From Callorhinus ursinus (lineage: Eukaryota > Chordata > Mammalia > Carnivora > Otariidae), in contig NW_020313045.1 of the NCBI RefSeq assembly GCF_003265705.1, positions 962,320 to 1,026,319 of the forward strand: DNA of 64,000 bases, given 5' to 3'. Under the pieces are notes generated by a model. It was not told where the DNA came from. It did no database searches and saw only the letters and a program-made list of their open reading frames with translations. The position numbers and the translations under genes are program-made. Below are positions 43,625 through 55,185 of this stretch, in pieces. Position 1 is the stretch's first letter. Every line of letters starts with the position of its first letter.

Positions 43625-43990
43625 AGGCATTCAGCAAATGTTCTTTGGGTACCTTTTCTGCGCCAGGAAACTGGGGACAAAATTTCTTGAGACTTCCCTA
43701 AATCCCACTGAAAACAAAGCTGAACCAAACAGAATATTGTGACCTTAAGTGTTTACAGTCTAGTCGGGGGTGAGGGGAAGATAATTAATGAATCACATAA
43801 ATAATGGATACATATAATATATATATAATACCAATGTGTAGAAACTCCAATAACATACTAATATTATTGGCGCAATATTGGGACAGGGGTGAGTGCCATG
43901 AAGAAGACGGGGTGGGTAGCGTAAGCATGTAGGTCAGGAAAGCTTCCTGGAGGAGGTGACAATGGAGCTGAGAAGGGAAAGGAAACTTGG
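43625..43990 (+). repeat. Old interspersed repeat, longest copy of its family here
   Basis: The order 'agcaaatgttctttgggtac', 'cgccaggaaactggggacaa', 'gtttacagtctagtcggggg', 'ggtcaggaaagcttcctgga' and 'ggaggtgacaatggagctga' is a common ancient repeat. Shorter pieces are at 0.32 and 5.0 kb. An AT-rich tract interrupts it near 43810-43830. Confidence 0.6.
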
Positions 43991-45249
43991 AACTTATGGC
44001 TCATTGTGCCTTAGGCTCTAATGGTTGTGGTCTAATCTGATTTTAAGTAAATGGAAAATCCAAAAGGAAAAACTCAAAAATGAAATAATCCTTGTTCACA
44101 CCCAGTAAACTTGTTCCCAAGCCAGCAGACCGGATCTGTCATACCAGCCTGAGCCACCTTGCACTGCTCACAAGAGCTAATTGTTAAATTTTCAGGCATG
44201 TTGTGAGTTGGTTGTGAAATGCAACCATTATTAAAAATTAAACTATATAACCTTTCCGTGAAGTAAATCTTATTAAAAACAAAGGTAATATATACTGAGA
44301 ACTCATCACTTCTTAGTTATTTGTACTGTGCTGATGGTCTTGGGGTGATTTATATCTCTTGTGTGCATATGGTGGAAATGCCATACACCTGGTCCAACTG
44401 TGTGTCTCTTCCCAATTTCTCGCTCGGTGAAGGCATACTGGGGACGCAAAATCGGTCATGACAGGATTTACACCACAGAAATCGGCCAACGCTAGAAGTC
44501 AGGGCTTCCTCTTTTGCTCCATCCTGGAGAGCCAACCAGTCGCGAAACCAATGCACCACTGCCTGGCGCTGTCCTTCGGAGCCCCTCACTCTAGGTGATC
44601 CCTGAATCCCCCAGTCAGGTCAGTCAGTTGACTGAGATGGGAGGGCCAGGTGGAGGAGTCACAGCTCAGTCCTTGAGGAGCTCTCAGGCGCACCCAGTTG
44701 CACTAAGGAGAGAAACGTCAGTGAGGAAGAGCACGGCATTGCCATCGGAGAAATGACTCTTCTGACTCAGCTGGAGCTGGTATCGTCGGATGTTTTGCTG
44801 GGCGGCCGGTGGTTCTCCAGCAGAAGCCAACGAGCCAGTCTATGTTCCCTCTTTGCTGGAAAGAAGGTGGAGGTCAACAGGTGCCAAGACAAGAAAGAGG
44901 GAGGTGAGTAGGTTGTGAGAAGGGAGAGTAGAGATAGAGGTGTGTGGCCGACTCACCCTGGGGAAGTTTATTACCACTCTTAAAATGAATACAGTAATTC
45001 ATGCTCATGGCTTGAGAAATTCGAATCCGAGATTGATGGAAAGGTGACAAGTAGAATCATCTCTTTCTCCCTCCACTCCCCAGTTGTGGTTTCCTATGTC
45101 TTCCAGACTTTCTATGCGGATGCCACATTTCTCTCTCTCCTTACTCCAGCTCTCTATGGGTTGGTCAGTAAGTTGCTTTTTTGGGTTGTTTTTTTGTTCA
45201 CTTAGTGATGTCACCAGACTCTGCGGAGAGAGTGGTGCAACCTGATGTT
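43991..45249. other. Unique sequence, no gene seen
   Basis: Minus-strand frames of 79 codons (44350-44589) and 94 codons (45005-45289) show no domain. The second runs into a MIR. No RNA gene is seen. Confidence 0.4.
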
Positions 45250-45435
45250 TAGAGCAACATTCTGGAGCCAGACTGTCTTGGTTCACCAATGTACCAGCAG
45301 TATAGCCTTGGATAAGATACTCCCCTGTGACTCAGTTTCCTGATCTGTAAAATGGGAACAGAGTGATAGTACCTGTCTCCTAGGACTTTGTGAGCATTCT
45401 GTTAATGAATACATGTTGAGCATTACACAGGAGGT
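45250..45435 (+). repeat. MIR SINE, well preserved
   Basis: The order 'gagccagactgtcttggttc', 'gactcagtttcctgatctgt', 'aaaatgggaacagagtgata' and 'agtacctgtctcctaggact' is a plus MIR. Confidence 0.85.
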
Positions 45436-46090
45436 GGCGTGTGTTATCTTTCGGTATCAGATCATTTTTCTCACTTTATTTTTTTTTGTCACCTACTATT
45501 CCAATTTATAAGTGTACTAAAATACATTTAAGTAGCTTCCCTTCTATGTGGGTTATTTCCACTTTTTTTGCTGCTATACACAATATAATCATATATAAAT
45601 ATATTTGCACAGTTGTCTGAGTTCATGCATGAGAAAAAAATTCCTGGAATGGAAGCGACTGGCTCAGAATGTGATAGCTTTGATGGGTTACTCCAAATCC
45701 GGTTGCAACAAATACATGCTCTCGCAACAGAATGTGAGAATGCCTAGTGCATTTCAAAGGCAATAAGCATGGGCATTAGCCAACCTTTCATTTTTGCCAA
45801 TGCAGTGAGGGAAAAGTGGTCCTTGATTGTTTACATTTTCTAACTGGCCAGTAAGTTTAACCAGCTATTCATAGTTTTATTCTCCAATAGCATTTCTTCT
45901 TAAAGACACAAAGTATTTCTGTTTTTGACTCCTTTCTTCATATTTTCATAGTTTGTCTTCTTGTTTTGCCACACAAACTATTTTTACATAGTCCAATCTA
46001 TCCATCTTCTGTTTAATCGTTTCTGGGTGGTATGCCACATATAGAATAGCCTTCTATTGCCCTTTTGGTAAAACAAAACTATGTAAGCCC

Positions 46091-46342
46091 CCTTCCAGTT
46101 CTTTTTTTTTTTTTTGAAGATTTATCTACTTTTGGGGGGGAGGGGGAGAGAGAGAGAGAGAGAAAGAGAGTGCATGAGCAGAGGGAGGGGCAATGGGAGA
46201 GAGAATCTCAAACAGACTCCCCTCTGAGCTCAGAGCCGATCCTGGGCTCCATCCCGGGAACCCAGGATCATGACCTGAGCCAAAACCAAGAGTTGGATGC
46301 TTAACCAACTGAGCTACCCAGGTGCCCCCCTTTCAGTTCTTT
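46091..46342 (-). mobile_element. Can-SINE nested in old L1
   Basis: A reverse-oriented SINE (about 46106-46328) has a G/A-rich middle and head complement 'ctacccaggtgcccc'. The target copies 'ccttccagttctttt' (from 46091) and 'cctttcagttctttt' (from 46329) differ at one base. It gives a relative date: the L1 was already in place. Confidence 0.93.
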
Positions 46343-46530
46343 TATGGTTTCACGTTTTATAGCTAACTATTTGAGACATCTGTAATAGTTGTAAAAAGTG
46401 CATTAATGATTAATTTCATTTTTTCCCAAATATTTAGCCAGTTTCTCAGTGCCGTTTATTGAATAAGCCATAGTTTCTCCATCAGTTTGAAATGGTACTT
46501 TTATTATGTATTACATCTCCACATATATTT

Positions 46531-46673
46531 AGCTTGACCTCTTTTGGTGATGACTTTTTTTTTTTTTTTAAGTAGCCTCCACACCCAGCGTGGGGCTTGA
46601 ACTCATGGCCCTGAGATCAAGAGTTGCATGCCCTACCAACTGAGCCAGCCCAGTGCCCCTGGCTTAACCTCTT
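46531..46673 (-). mobile_element. Short Can-SINE variant nested in the same L1
   Basis: This short-type carnivoran SINE (about 46551-46660) has 'gcctccacacccagcgtggg', 'gccctgagatcaagagttgc' and the head complement 'gccagcccagtgcccc'. Target copies are 'agcttgacctctt' (46531-46543) and 'ggcttaacctctt' (46661-46673). The two mismatches suggest an older event. Confidence 0.85.
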
Positions 46674-46929
46674 GTAATTCTCTTTCACTGACCTGCCCAC
46701 CTGGCTCTGCGCCAGGACCACACTGTTTTAATTATCGCAATTTTTAAATATGTTTTGATACCTAGTCGTGCTTCTTCCCTTCCCTATTTTTATTTTCAGA
46801 ATTTTCCTGGCTACAAGACAGTTTTTCCATATGAATTTTGGTATCCTTTTGTCAAGTTGCTCCAAAAAATGTCTATTAAATTTGAAGTTAATAACACCCA
46901 CTTGACGGATGTGTTAATTAACTCAGCAG

Positions 46930-47040
46930 GGAGAATCCTTTCATATATTGTGTGTGTATATCAAGTCATCACATCATAGACTTTAAAAACTACAATTTTG
47001 TCAATTATACCTCAGTAAAACTGGAAAAAATCACCTCCTT
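46930..47040 (+). repeat. Possible L1 3' terminal fragment
   Basis: The phrase 'tttgtcaattatacctcagt' followed by 'aaaactgg' resembles the last bases of many L1 3' ends. The match is short. Confidence 0.35.
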
Positions 47041-47079
47041 CTTTGAAAAGCTTGTCCTGACCCATTTTCTCCTTTATTC

Positions 47080-47225
47080 CTCATAATGATGCTAGTAATC
47101 CCAGGCCCCCTTTACAGGTAGAAAACCTGTCGAACTCAGAGGAGTGACGACACATGCCCGCAGTCCCAAGATTCAAACCCAAAGTTTTCTGACTCTAAAT
47201 CCAGAACTCTTTCCATCATCTCCAG
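47080..47225 (-). repeat. MIR SINE fragment, reverse
   Basis: The order 'ccctttacaggtagaaaacc', 'cagtcccaagattcaaaccc' and 'tctgactctaaatccagaac' is a reverse MIR. Confidence 0.6.
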
Positions 47226-47469
47226 AGAACTATAAATGAAGGAATTAGTTAAGAAAAATGGGGGGGAGGGGAAATACATTTAAATCAAGAGCCAGAGAAG
47301 AAATCAGCCAACCTGAACTCATCTGGAATCCAGGTATGTGTTGAGTCGCACAACGCGTCGTATCAAAATGAAGCCACCTGTCCACCTATCCGGTACAATT
47401 CTGACCTCACTCAGGTTCATCCCTATGAACAAATATGGAGCCGTTACTAACAGCAAAGGCTCCAGAACT
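47226..47469. other. Unique sequence, no gene seen
   Basis: There is a G run near 47262-47271. No feature is supported. Confidence 0.4.
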
Positions 47470-47730
47470 TCTTGCTAATATTATTTATTAGGTACAACCG
47501 TGCTGCAGTTTTGGGCTGCTTACTTAAGAATGGAGAAAAAAAAAATAACGCTGAGACTTTGATCTTGTGTTTTAAATCTGGCTGTTATAAATAGATAGAA
47601 TTTCAGCTTAAATATACTAATGATTTTTTTCACTATGCAAATTATACTGGTTCCTTAGCAACAGAACAAATAAGTGTTTCTCCTCTAATTCTGTGTATGT
47701 TAGTTTAGAGAAGGCACACAATAAGTTAAT
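47470..47730. promoter_or_regulatory. Candidate conserved non-coding element 7 with octamer
   Basis: The AT-rich, repeat-free block contains a perfect octamer ATGCAAAT at 47635-47642 (POU-factor type) close to TAAT cores ('tactaatgattt' near 47615). It is a candidate enhancer. Conservation is not tested. Confidence 0.4.
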
Positions 47731-48654
47731 TAGAGAGTGGTTGGGGGTGATTTGTAAATGTCATATTAACATGCTGCTTGCTTTTGTAGTGCCCAAAGAC
47801 GTTAAGATATATGGATGGTACTTCTGGCATGGTGGATTCATTTTTTTTGTCTCTAGAACCTTTCCCCCAACTAATATTTGGAATAAAGGTTTAGAAGTGG
47901 CACGCGATGCCTTTGGTTGCAACTTCTAATTGCAGAAGGGCTTGGTTTTGAGGAAAAGAGATCTATAAAAATCAAACCTGAAAAATAAAGATAAATCAGG
48001 GAAATACACTGGAATCCCAGAGTCTCAAAGGTGCTCCTTATAAGCCTTTGATTTCATGGGGATAGAACTGAACAATGACTTACCTAAGGGCCCCGTGTCT
48101 GTAGCGGGCTGAGCTTCTAGCCAAACCCAAGACTCCCAGATCCACCTGCCAGCCCCCTCTCATTTCAAGGCTTGCCCCATGTTTCTTAAGTAGTCAACTC
48201 TTTACTTTTCATTGGTAAGGCGTTTTCTGTTTTCTATTCACCTTGGACTTGATTTCTTCTGTCGCTTCTGCCCGCCACAAATGAGCGGTCTGCATTACCT
48301 CTGATTCACGAACTCTTTCCGGGGAGGGGGGTAAGGCGGAGGAGTGAGTTGGGGGAGAGGAATTCTATCTTATCTGGGATAACTTCTGAGGTAGAAAAGC
48401 TGAAAAGAACTTTGAGAGAAAAAAAAACAACAACAACAAGAAATTAATTTATTAAAACAACCACTTGCTTTCTATTTTAATTATTTTAGTTGTACAATGT
48501 AAAACGTTTTGATGTGCTTCTATCTGCCTAAACCACCACCTTTATTTTGACTGTTATGGAAGGCAAGGACTACCTTTCTACTTTACAGCACCTAGCAGAC
48601 TGAGGAAAAGTTCCACGCACAATTGTACAGACCCTGTATTCAGAGACAAAATCC
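47731..48654. other. Unique sequence with a small L2-like end
   Basis: The stretch 48545-48640 ('atggaaggcaaggactacct', 'cagcacctagcagactgagg') resembles an L2 3' end. Otherwise no gene is seen. The 78-codon frame at 47693-47929 overlaps AT-rich sequence without a domain. Confidence 0.4.
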
Positions 48655-49010
48655 CATCTGGGGCTGGTTAGGAATGCATTTAGCTGCAAGTCACAGAAAA
48701 CCCCACCAATCGTGGCTTAAACCACAGGACTAGTCATTGCTTACCTTACCTTCAGTTTGGATGGGCTCATTTTCAGGATCAGTCCAGAACAGAAACGACG
48801 TCAGGGTGGCAATTGTCGTGATAGTTGGTGCCACTGCCCCATGCCTTGGGACCTCACGTGACCTGTCCAAAGGCAGGAAAGGCAGGGAGGCCAGGAGGTG
48901 AGGGGTCTCCTTATGTATCTCTTTCCTTTCATCAGGAAACAAACCTTTCCCAGAAGCCCCTGCGGGGGTGTGTGTGTGTGTTCTGTGACATCTCACTGGC
49001 TACAACAAAA
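48655..49010 (+). repeat. Dispersed repeat family A, diverged copy
   Basis: The order 'gcaagtcacagaaaacccca', 'aatcgtggcttaaaccacag', 'cctttcatcaggaaacaaac' and 'ctttcccagaagcccctgcg' follows family A, as at 9.23 and 27.16 kb. A short TG run at 48969-48981 interrupts it. Confidence 0.5.
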
Positions 49011-49049
49011 CCAACCTCAATGGCAGAGGAGGCTAAGAAAGCCTCCTTG

Positions 49050-49560
49050 CTGAGAGGCGAGTGAGGACGGCAGGGTTTGGGCATGCTGCCGCCTGGCAGC
49101 CAGTGGTGACTGCCAGCAGAATGCCCAACCCCTATGCCCTTGGCCTTCACCTTTCTGTGGACACGCTGTTGTTGTGTTCTACCTTGAGTGGCTGAGGGCT
49201 TTCTCTTGGCTGCAAGTTGGCAAGACCTTGGTGCCGGGGACTTGTACCCTGGGTGCAGATTGGACATGAAAGACAAATGGGAGATGGAGGATTTATACCC
49301 CGGCTCCCTCCCCCTTGGGTGGGACAACTCTAAGGCATACCTCACATCCGTTCCCAGTGGTTCCTGGTGGAAAAATGACCCGGTTGCCCACGGAGGTCCC
49401 TCATCTGTCAACACACCCTGAGTTGGCTTACTTGCTTTCTCTGTCATGCTTCCCCGTCCCCGCACTGATGTTTTCTGGGATCGTCTTCCAAACCAATCAC
49501 TTGTATTCAAGTCTTGCTTTAAGAGTTAGCTTCTGGGGGGCAATCCAGCCTATGATACTG
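49050..49560 (+). mobile_element. Old LTR-like element
   Basis: The end 'gatgttttctgggatcgtct', 'tccaaaccaatcacttgtat', 'tcaagtcttgctttaagagt' and 'tagcttctggggggcaatcc' matches the 3' part of a common ERVL-type LTR consensus. Upstream 'tgcccttggccttcaccttt' fits too. The 192-codon minus-strand frame (48932-49510) lies across two repeats and is not a gene. Confidence 0.55.
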
Positions 49561-50399
49561 GCTATTGTGAACCTCCTTAATTTCAGTTCTTCCAACTGTG
49601 GAAGGGAGATAGGAATCTTCATTCAGGTGGGCTCGTTGGGAGGGTCAGTGAAAAAAACATCCATGCAAACATGTTGCAAACCACAGAGCATTCACTAGAC
49701 ACGGGGGTAACGTGGGCTGGAAAACACAATGTGCCTTTTCACCTGACCCATCAGTTTGGATTCCGTTTCTGTAATTCCGCCCATACTTGCCAAGAATGGA
49801 GTCTTTGGGCAGAGATCCTTTCCTTTGACAAGGAAAGGAAGTGTAATTGCTAAAGTGGTACTTTCCCTCAATCTCGGCTAAGAGCCTGGCTTTTACGGCT
49901 GTGACTGTGCTAGGACTCCAATTAGCTATTATTCTTTAGAGATGGGGTGGCCTCAGTAAAATGGTCTGCATGGTTGCATTATCATTTTCCATATTCGGTA
50001 TATTGACAAAGACGAACAGTTAGTTTTCTGTCACAGGGACTCCGGTGGAGACTCTTGGGCCTGCCTCAAACATCTTTACTCCCTGGTTTCATTTCTCCAT
50101 AGGGGGAAAAAAAGGCACCTCGATGTATTGGATACAATCACCTTAATGAAGCCAGGCTTTTAAAAAGAAGAAGCAAAGTCATCTATTTCCAGGCACTAGA
50201 AATTCTCACCTAATATGGCTTGGGGTTTCTTCTCTGGTGGTGATTTTCTTGACCTCCAGGCTGGGAAGCTGGGGGCTCTGTTCTTCTGACTCCTGTCACT
50301 CAGTGGTGGTATTCTTTGGGCCTCATTCGGACCTCCTGCCATGGGTCTGTGCTGTATTCGGGCTGGCTGGCACCTGTCCGGCTTTCTTCTGAAAATAGC
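49561..50399. other. Unique sequence, no gene seen
   Basis: No domain-bearing frame or named repeat was recognised. Sequence from about 50210 may already belong to the LTR-like element that follows. Confidence 0.35.
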
Positions 50400-50900
50400 A
50401 CCCATGTTGGGTATTGCCTGGTGAACCCCTCCCACACTTATGCTCCTGTTCTTTGCCTTGGTCTGTGTTCCCAGAGATCGACGTCCATGCTCTGCATCAC
50501 CAAGCTCCCTTGATCTCTTGGCTTTCCACCGGAGAGCATCAGCAGGAGCCCAGGGGGCCTGAGGACCAAATAGGGGTGTTTAGGTTCTCTGGACACTTCC
50601 TGTTGACTCACTCAGCGGCTTGCTTTTTCCTCGACCTCCCCCCCCAGCTCCCGCCAGCAGCCCCTCCCCCACAGCTCTTTCTTGCTCTGCTAGTAAGTCC
50701 CCTCTTGGTGACTTCCAGCTGGGGTCATAAGGGCTTTCCATTGTTGCTGGTCTCTGGGTGTGACACCACCCCTCCCTGTCTGCTTTAGTCGGCACCTCTG
50801 TAAACAGTGCTCTATTAAACTCTCTGCAGTCACCCTTCCAAGCAGTACTCTGCTTCCTGATGGCTGAGACAGCACCCCAATTTCTCTTTGTCCCACTGGA
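50400..50900 (+). mobile_element. Old LTR-like element
   Basis: The order 'atcgacgtccatgctctgca', 'tcaccaagctcccttgatct', 'tccaccggagagcatcagca', 'cacctctgtaaacagtgctc' and 'tattaaactctctgcagtca' follows a common LTR-like repeat with a polyadenylation-like 'attaaa' near its end. The family is not named with confidence. Confidence 0.55.
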
Positions 50901-50904
50901 TAGA

Positions 50905-51250
50905 GGTAGTGGGACAGCGTAATCAAGGGACAAGCCAGGACAAACACGGTGTAGAGGAACACTCAAGCGAGTCCAGAAGGGATGCTGTCTCTCTGGGACT
51001 TCAACTAATAGCAGTGTCACCACATGCCAGAAGTTCATTCCTCCAGCAGCCTAACCAAAGGGGCTGATGGGCAACTCTGATGGCTCAGACTTCCTGAGCT
51101 GCTCTGGTGGGTGGCTCTGCAACCTTCCCCTTTATCCTCAGACCCCTTCCAGAACCTTCCAATCTATTCCCTGTTTTACTCAAGTGAACCGGTGTAGGTT
51201 TCTGTTGCTTACTCCCAGAGAATCGTCACTGATGCATCTCCCAGGCAGCT
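50905..51250 (+). mobile_element. Old LTR-like element, second type
   Basis: The order 'gatggctcagacttcctgag', 'ctgctctggtgggtggctct', 'gcaaccttcccctttatcct' and 'taggtttctgttgcttactc' resembles another common LTR-like consensus. It directly abuts the preceding element. Confidence 0.45.
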
Positions 51251-51879
51251 TTTTCCAGAAATTGCCTTGCTCAAGCACCGGTGTGGCTTACCTAGAGGCC
51301 CTCCCTGTGTGCCTTGTTGGGGAAACTGATCCTTTCACCTACTTTCAGTGACTGCACTTGCTACTCACTGAATTTGGACAGCTTCCTCTTTACTCTTCAC
51401 ATGCACACCCATATTCAATCAGAGTGGCTTCTCCTGATGTTTTCCGGGTTACCCCAACTTCCGTAGTTGCTAATTTTTGCCCGTGATTCCTGTTTGTAAT
51501 GGTACGGGACCTCCAGAACCGAGCCCTACCAAAAAATGCCAAATATTTTAAGACTGTGCTTTGAATTAGTTGGCATCTGTAGCTCTTAAGTATAAAGCTG
51601 GCTGAGGAAATGCTATCAGCATGACACAATTTGAATGGAGGCACAAATGTTAGGTTCGAAATGTAAGGGTGTGGTGGGCTTTTAGAAAGATACTTTTTAA
51701 AAATATTGGGGGCATCTGAGCCTGGTGGTGGCAACAGTCTGGCCAACCCTTAAACATCTGTCAGTACTCTTTCTAGTCTGGGATATACTACGAGAGGGGA
51801 CGAAGCTGAGTAGGGCACTTTAGGGGACAATTTCATCTGTTAAAACATCTGTTAGCACATCCCCATGACCCAACTATCC
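51251..51879. other. Unique sequence, no gene seen
   Basis: A 118-codon minus-strand frame at 51390-51746 has no recognisable domain. Confidence 0.4.
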
Positions 51880-52330
51880 TATTGTTTAGATTCTACCCAA
51901 ATAGACACGCTTGCCTATGTGCCCAGGGAGATGCGTATAAGATGTTTAATTCATCAGTGTTTATAAAGCTTAAATTTGGTTGAGAGGGGGTTGGACACAA
52001 GGATACAAATGTGCATCAGTTGGAGAATGGGCTAAATGCACCTTGAGGAAGTCACACTTTGGATCACTGGTGATCAATTAAGAGGAATGGGCTACGTTTC
52101 TACTCATGAACGGACATAGCTCTCCCAGAGGGTTGATACAATCTATGAAAGAAACACACAAACAGCAATGCTATCTTTACATGTCTGCATGGACTTACAC
52201 ATATTTATGTCATGCAAAGAAAAGGCTTAGTAGGCACTACACCAAACTGACAGAAGGGCCTACCTCTGGGGAAGAAGAGACCAGGATTCTCTTGGGGGAG
52301 GGCGTATGGTCAAAGGGGATTATGGCAAAG
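51880..52330 (+). repeat. Old L1M-type 3' end
   Basis: The order 'acacgcttgcctatgtgccc', 'tgtgcatcagttggagaatg', 'ggctaaatgcaccttgagga' and 'gggcctacctctggggaaga' is the pattern of an L1M 3' UTR. Confidence 0.7.
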
Positions 52331-52369
52331 ACTGGCTGACACATGGTCAAACCCATTTCCTCTTCTTTC

Positions 52370-52690
52370 TGATAACCCAGCTACGTGGCATTTCCCAGCT
52401 TCCCTGCAGTTAAGTGTGGTTATGTGATTAAAAAGTGGCCATTGGAAAGCGGGCCAAGAACGTGGTACCAGCTTCCAACAGGCAACCCTCCTTCCCTTTT
52501 CCTTCCTCTGCAACCCGGAAGCTACATTTCAAGATGGCAGAGCCACAGATGGAAGAAGCTAAGTTCCTGGACCTCTCTGCCTAGGAGAGAGCTGCCCACA
52601 GATGAGGAACATCAGATTGGATTTCATGAAAGCAAGAAACAGACTTCTACTTTGTTAAGCCACTGAAATTTTAGTGTTTATCTGTGCTGG
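52370..52690 (+). mobile_element. Old LTR-like element
   Basis: The order 'gcatttcccagcttccctgc', 'agttaagtgtggttatgtga', 'tttcaagatggcagagccac' and 'tttgttaagccactgaaatt' matches a recurring mammalian repeat whose end with a 'taagccactga' motif is shared by MaLR/ERVL LTRs. Confidence 0.6.
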
Positions 52691-53049
52691 GAATTAGCCT
52701 TACCGGAATCAACATTGGGATTTTAGTGTTAATTGAAGTGTTTTTACTTTTTAAAAAAGAAGGGTGCATTCATTTATCACTTGTGCAATTAATTTTTTCC
52801 AAGAAAGATGGAGTGAGAGCGAACCCTATCTGAGAAGGACTCAGGATTCTATGTGAGTGATAACAGATGCTTTTCTGGAGTCCCGAGGCTCCAGGTGGAG
52901 TCCTGCCATGCACCAGCCAGAAATATTCACTCTCCATTCTTCTAGAAGGGCATAAGTTAAGAAGCCTGAAAGTCCTAACTCTTCATTCCACCATTGGTGG
53001 AGCCTCAAGTAAAGGACTTCCCTTCCTTGGGCCTAAGTTTCCTGGCCTG
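52691..53049. other. Unique sequence, no gene seen
   Basis: A 61-codon plus frame has no domain. No named repeat was recognised. Confidence 0.4.
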
Positions 53050-53370
53050 TAGAAAGGGTGAACTATTTAGGATGGGTTCCCCAGGAAGCAGCCTCTGAGA
53101 CTCGGGTTGATTGGGGAGTGTTCTTGACAGGTGAGAAATGAAGGAGGCAGGATTGGGCAGAGGGAGAAGTTGACTGTGATATGCTTGAAACAAAGACCTC
53201 AGCTGATTCCATGGGGAGCTGGGATGGACTTTTAAAGTTGTCCCCAGTTGGGGCAAGGTGGCCAAGCCTTTGTAACTGTCCCTAATAGACCAGTGTTTGG
53301 ATGCAAGGTGGGGCTTGACCTTGACATCTGAGAGCCACCAGCAGCAGCCAACACTGCTAGCAGCTGGAAG
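53050..53370. repeat. Possible old interspersed repeat
   Basis: The phrases 'ccccaggaagcagcctctga', 'gggttgattggggagtgttc' and 'agggagaagttgactgtgat' feel like a recurring repeat consensus, but I cannot name it. Confidence 0.35.
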
Positions 53371-54821
53371 GAGTGCCTCCGTCACGATGGGGGATCTGGA
53401 CATGCATCCCAGCATCTACCACATATACCAATACCTACATCCTATGGTTGGGGAGGGAACCAATGGAGACCTTGACTTTGAAAAGGCTTTGTCAATGATA
53501 AAGGACGTGCCTGTATGAGGTAATTTAAATTTGTGTCAGACGCTCGCTGAAAACAAATAGACAAATAAATGCAAGTCAGCTGGGTTTTACTTCTCTTTTG
53601 CTCCCTACGGAGTGTGGGCAGCAGAATCCTAGGAAAAATGAAACCACACAACATTAAGTCCAGAGAGGTCCCTAAACAGAGGTGGGTCCAAATCAACTGC
53701 ATTTAGTCACTTTTCTGCACGTCTCCATTTAGTAATGATGGATGATTTAATACTGATGAATGGGCTGAGTTTTGATGCTCCTCTGATGGTCTGAAATCAA
53801 CAGGGATCTGGCATATGCCAGGAAGGTGAGAGCCACGGTCATTTCAGGGTGGAACTGAGGTAAATGGACTCTGGATGATCATCCATACTGTGATCCCCAT
53901 CTGTTTGATTAGATCAAACCCTACAAGTAGAAGCACTGCTGTTCAAATTGAAAGCCAAGACCGTAGTACAACTTTGGAGATGTGCACATTTTAGCCAGGA
54001 AGCGGCAGGTGCTAGATAAAAAACGATGCCAGGAGGGAGTACGTTTATATCTTCACGATGCTGTGGAGTGTTTTCACAGATGTCAGATTTGACCCCAGAG
54101 TTCTGAGTTCCCCGCTCATGGAACTTGGCAGCCCAGAGGGGGTTTAGTTTGGCCGGGGAGCTCCTTGTTGATTCTAGAGCTGGCTTTCTCCAAAACGGTG
54201 CCCAGTGCTTTCCAGCGGGGGGTGGAGATGATCCTTTGGGTTACTCAGTGAAAATATTAGAGCAACCATTTACTCTCTATCTTTTTAAAATAAGTATTTT
54301 TTATATATTCATATTGTATATATTTCTACTATTTAGAAATTCATGAACAAAAAACCACGCCTATATTTGGGGGGTGCACCTTTGAAGAAATTTTTACTAA
54401 GGGTAATATGAACCTTCTAGTCTGGAGAAGGGGACCCCTTAGGAGATCATTGGCCCCTCTTTAAGAATCTGATGACCAGTAAAGATGCCATCTCCCCAGA
54501 ACACTGCATGTGTGCACACAGTTCTGCAAATAGTTTCGGGGGTTCGGAGAGCCCCTGAAATCCTCCTGTGGGTCCAAGGAAAAAGTTCTTAGTTTTGAAT
54601 GTCCTCACTCAGGGATTATTCTAGGATGTCTTGAGGCCACCTTGGCATCAGTTGAGGAGCCTGATGTTCAGTGTGGTGGGGCCTTATGGGTTTCTTCTCT
54701 TGGAGACTTCCTGAACCCAAGTAATGAATAGGTCCTTTCCTTTCATCCACCTCAACAGGACAGCCCCAGTGAGCACAACAGTCCTTTTTTCCTATCTCTC
54801 ATCGTTCACTTTTGTGTATGT
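53371..54821. other. Unique sequence, no gene seen
   Basis: Short open frames only, up to 86 codons. An AT-rich stretch lies at 54290-54345. No exon or RNA gene is supported. Confidence 0.4.
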
Positions 54822-54846
54822 ACACACACACACACACACACACACA
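54822..54846. repeat. (CA)n microsatellite
   Basis: A pure CA repeat of about 12 units follows a 'tgtgtatgta' stretch. Confidence 0.95.
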
Positions 54847-55019
54847 GATTTATTAGTATTTTTCATTATAAAGCACAATCTTGCAGAACATGTGAATGCA
54901 AACACAACAAAGGTTAAAATACCCACAATCTCCTCTCTCAGAGAGAACCACTCTTCTTGTTTTGGCACATGACCTCATACCCTATTTTTCTATGCATGTT
55001 TGTACTTATAAAAAGTTTA

Positions 55020-55185
55020 TTGTTAACAGCTTTAGTGAGGCATAATTGGTATACAAAAACCATTACACATATGTAATGGATACAACTTGATGAGTTTGGA
55101 CATATGCCTATGGGAGTGAAGCCACAGTCACCGCGAAGGTACTAGACAGATCCATCACCTCCCAAAATTTTCCTGTGTCCCTTTT
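55020..55185. repeat. Old L1 UTR-type fragment
   Basis: The order 'taacagctttagtgaggcat', 'aattggtatacaaaaaccat', 'tacaacttgatgagtttgga' and 'agatccatcacctcccaaaa' matches a segment common in L1M elements. Orientation is not assigned. Confidence 0.6.

Larger units (their letters stand above)
45530..46900 (-). repeat. Old L1 ORF2 region, antisense, host of two SINEs
   Basis: On the plus strand the sequence is the complement of L1 ORF2: 'ttccactttttttgctgcta' near 45558, 'tatccatcttctgtttaatc' near 45999, 'gtttattgaataagccatag' near 46454, 'caggaccacactgttttaat' near 46713 and 'catatgaattttggtatcct' near 46828. It is diverged with no long frame. Two Can-SINEs interrupt it. Confidence 0.75.

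Noticed and set aside
48932..49510. 192-codon minus-strand open frame
   Set aside because: It spans two old repeats (family A and an LTR-like element) and has no protein signature.
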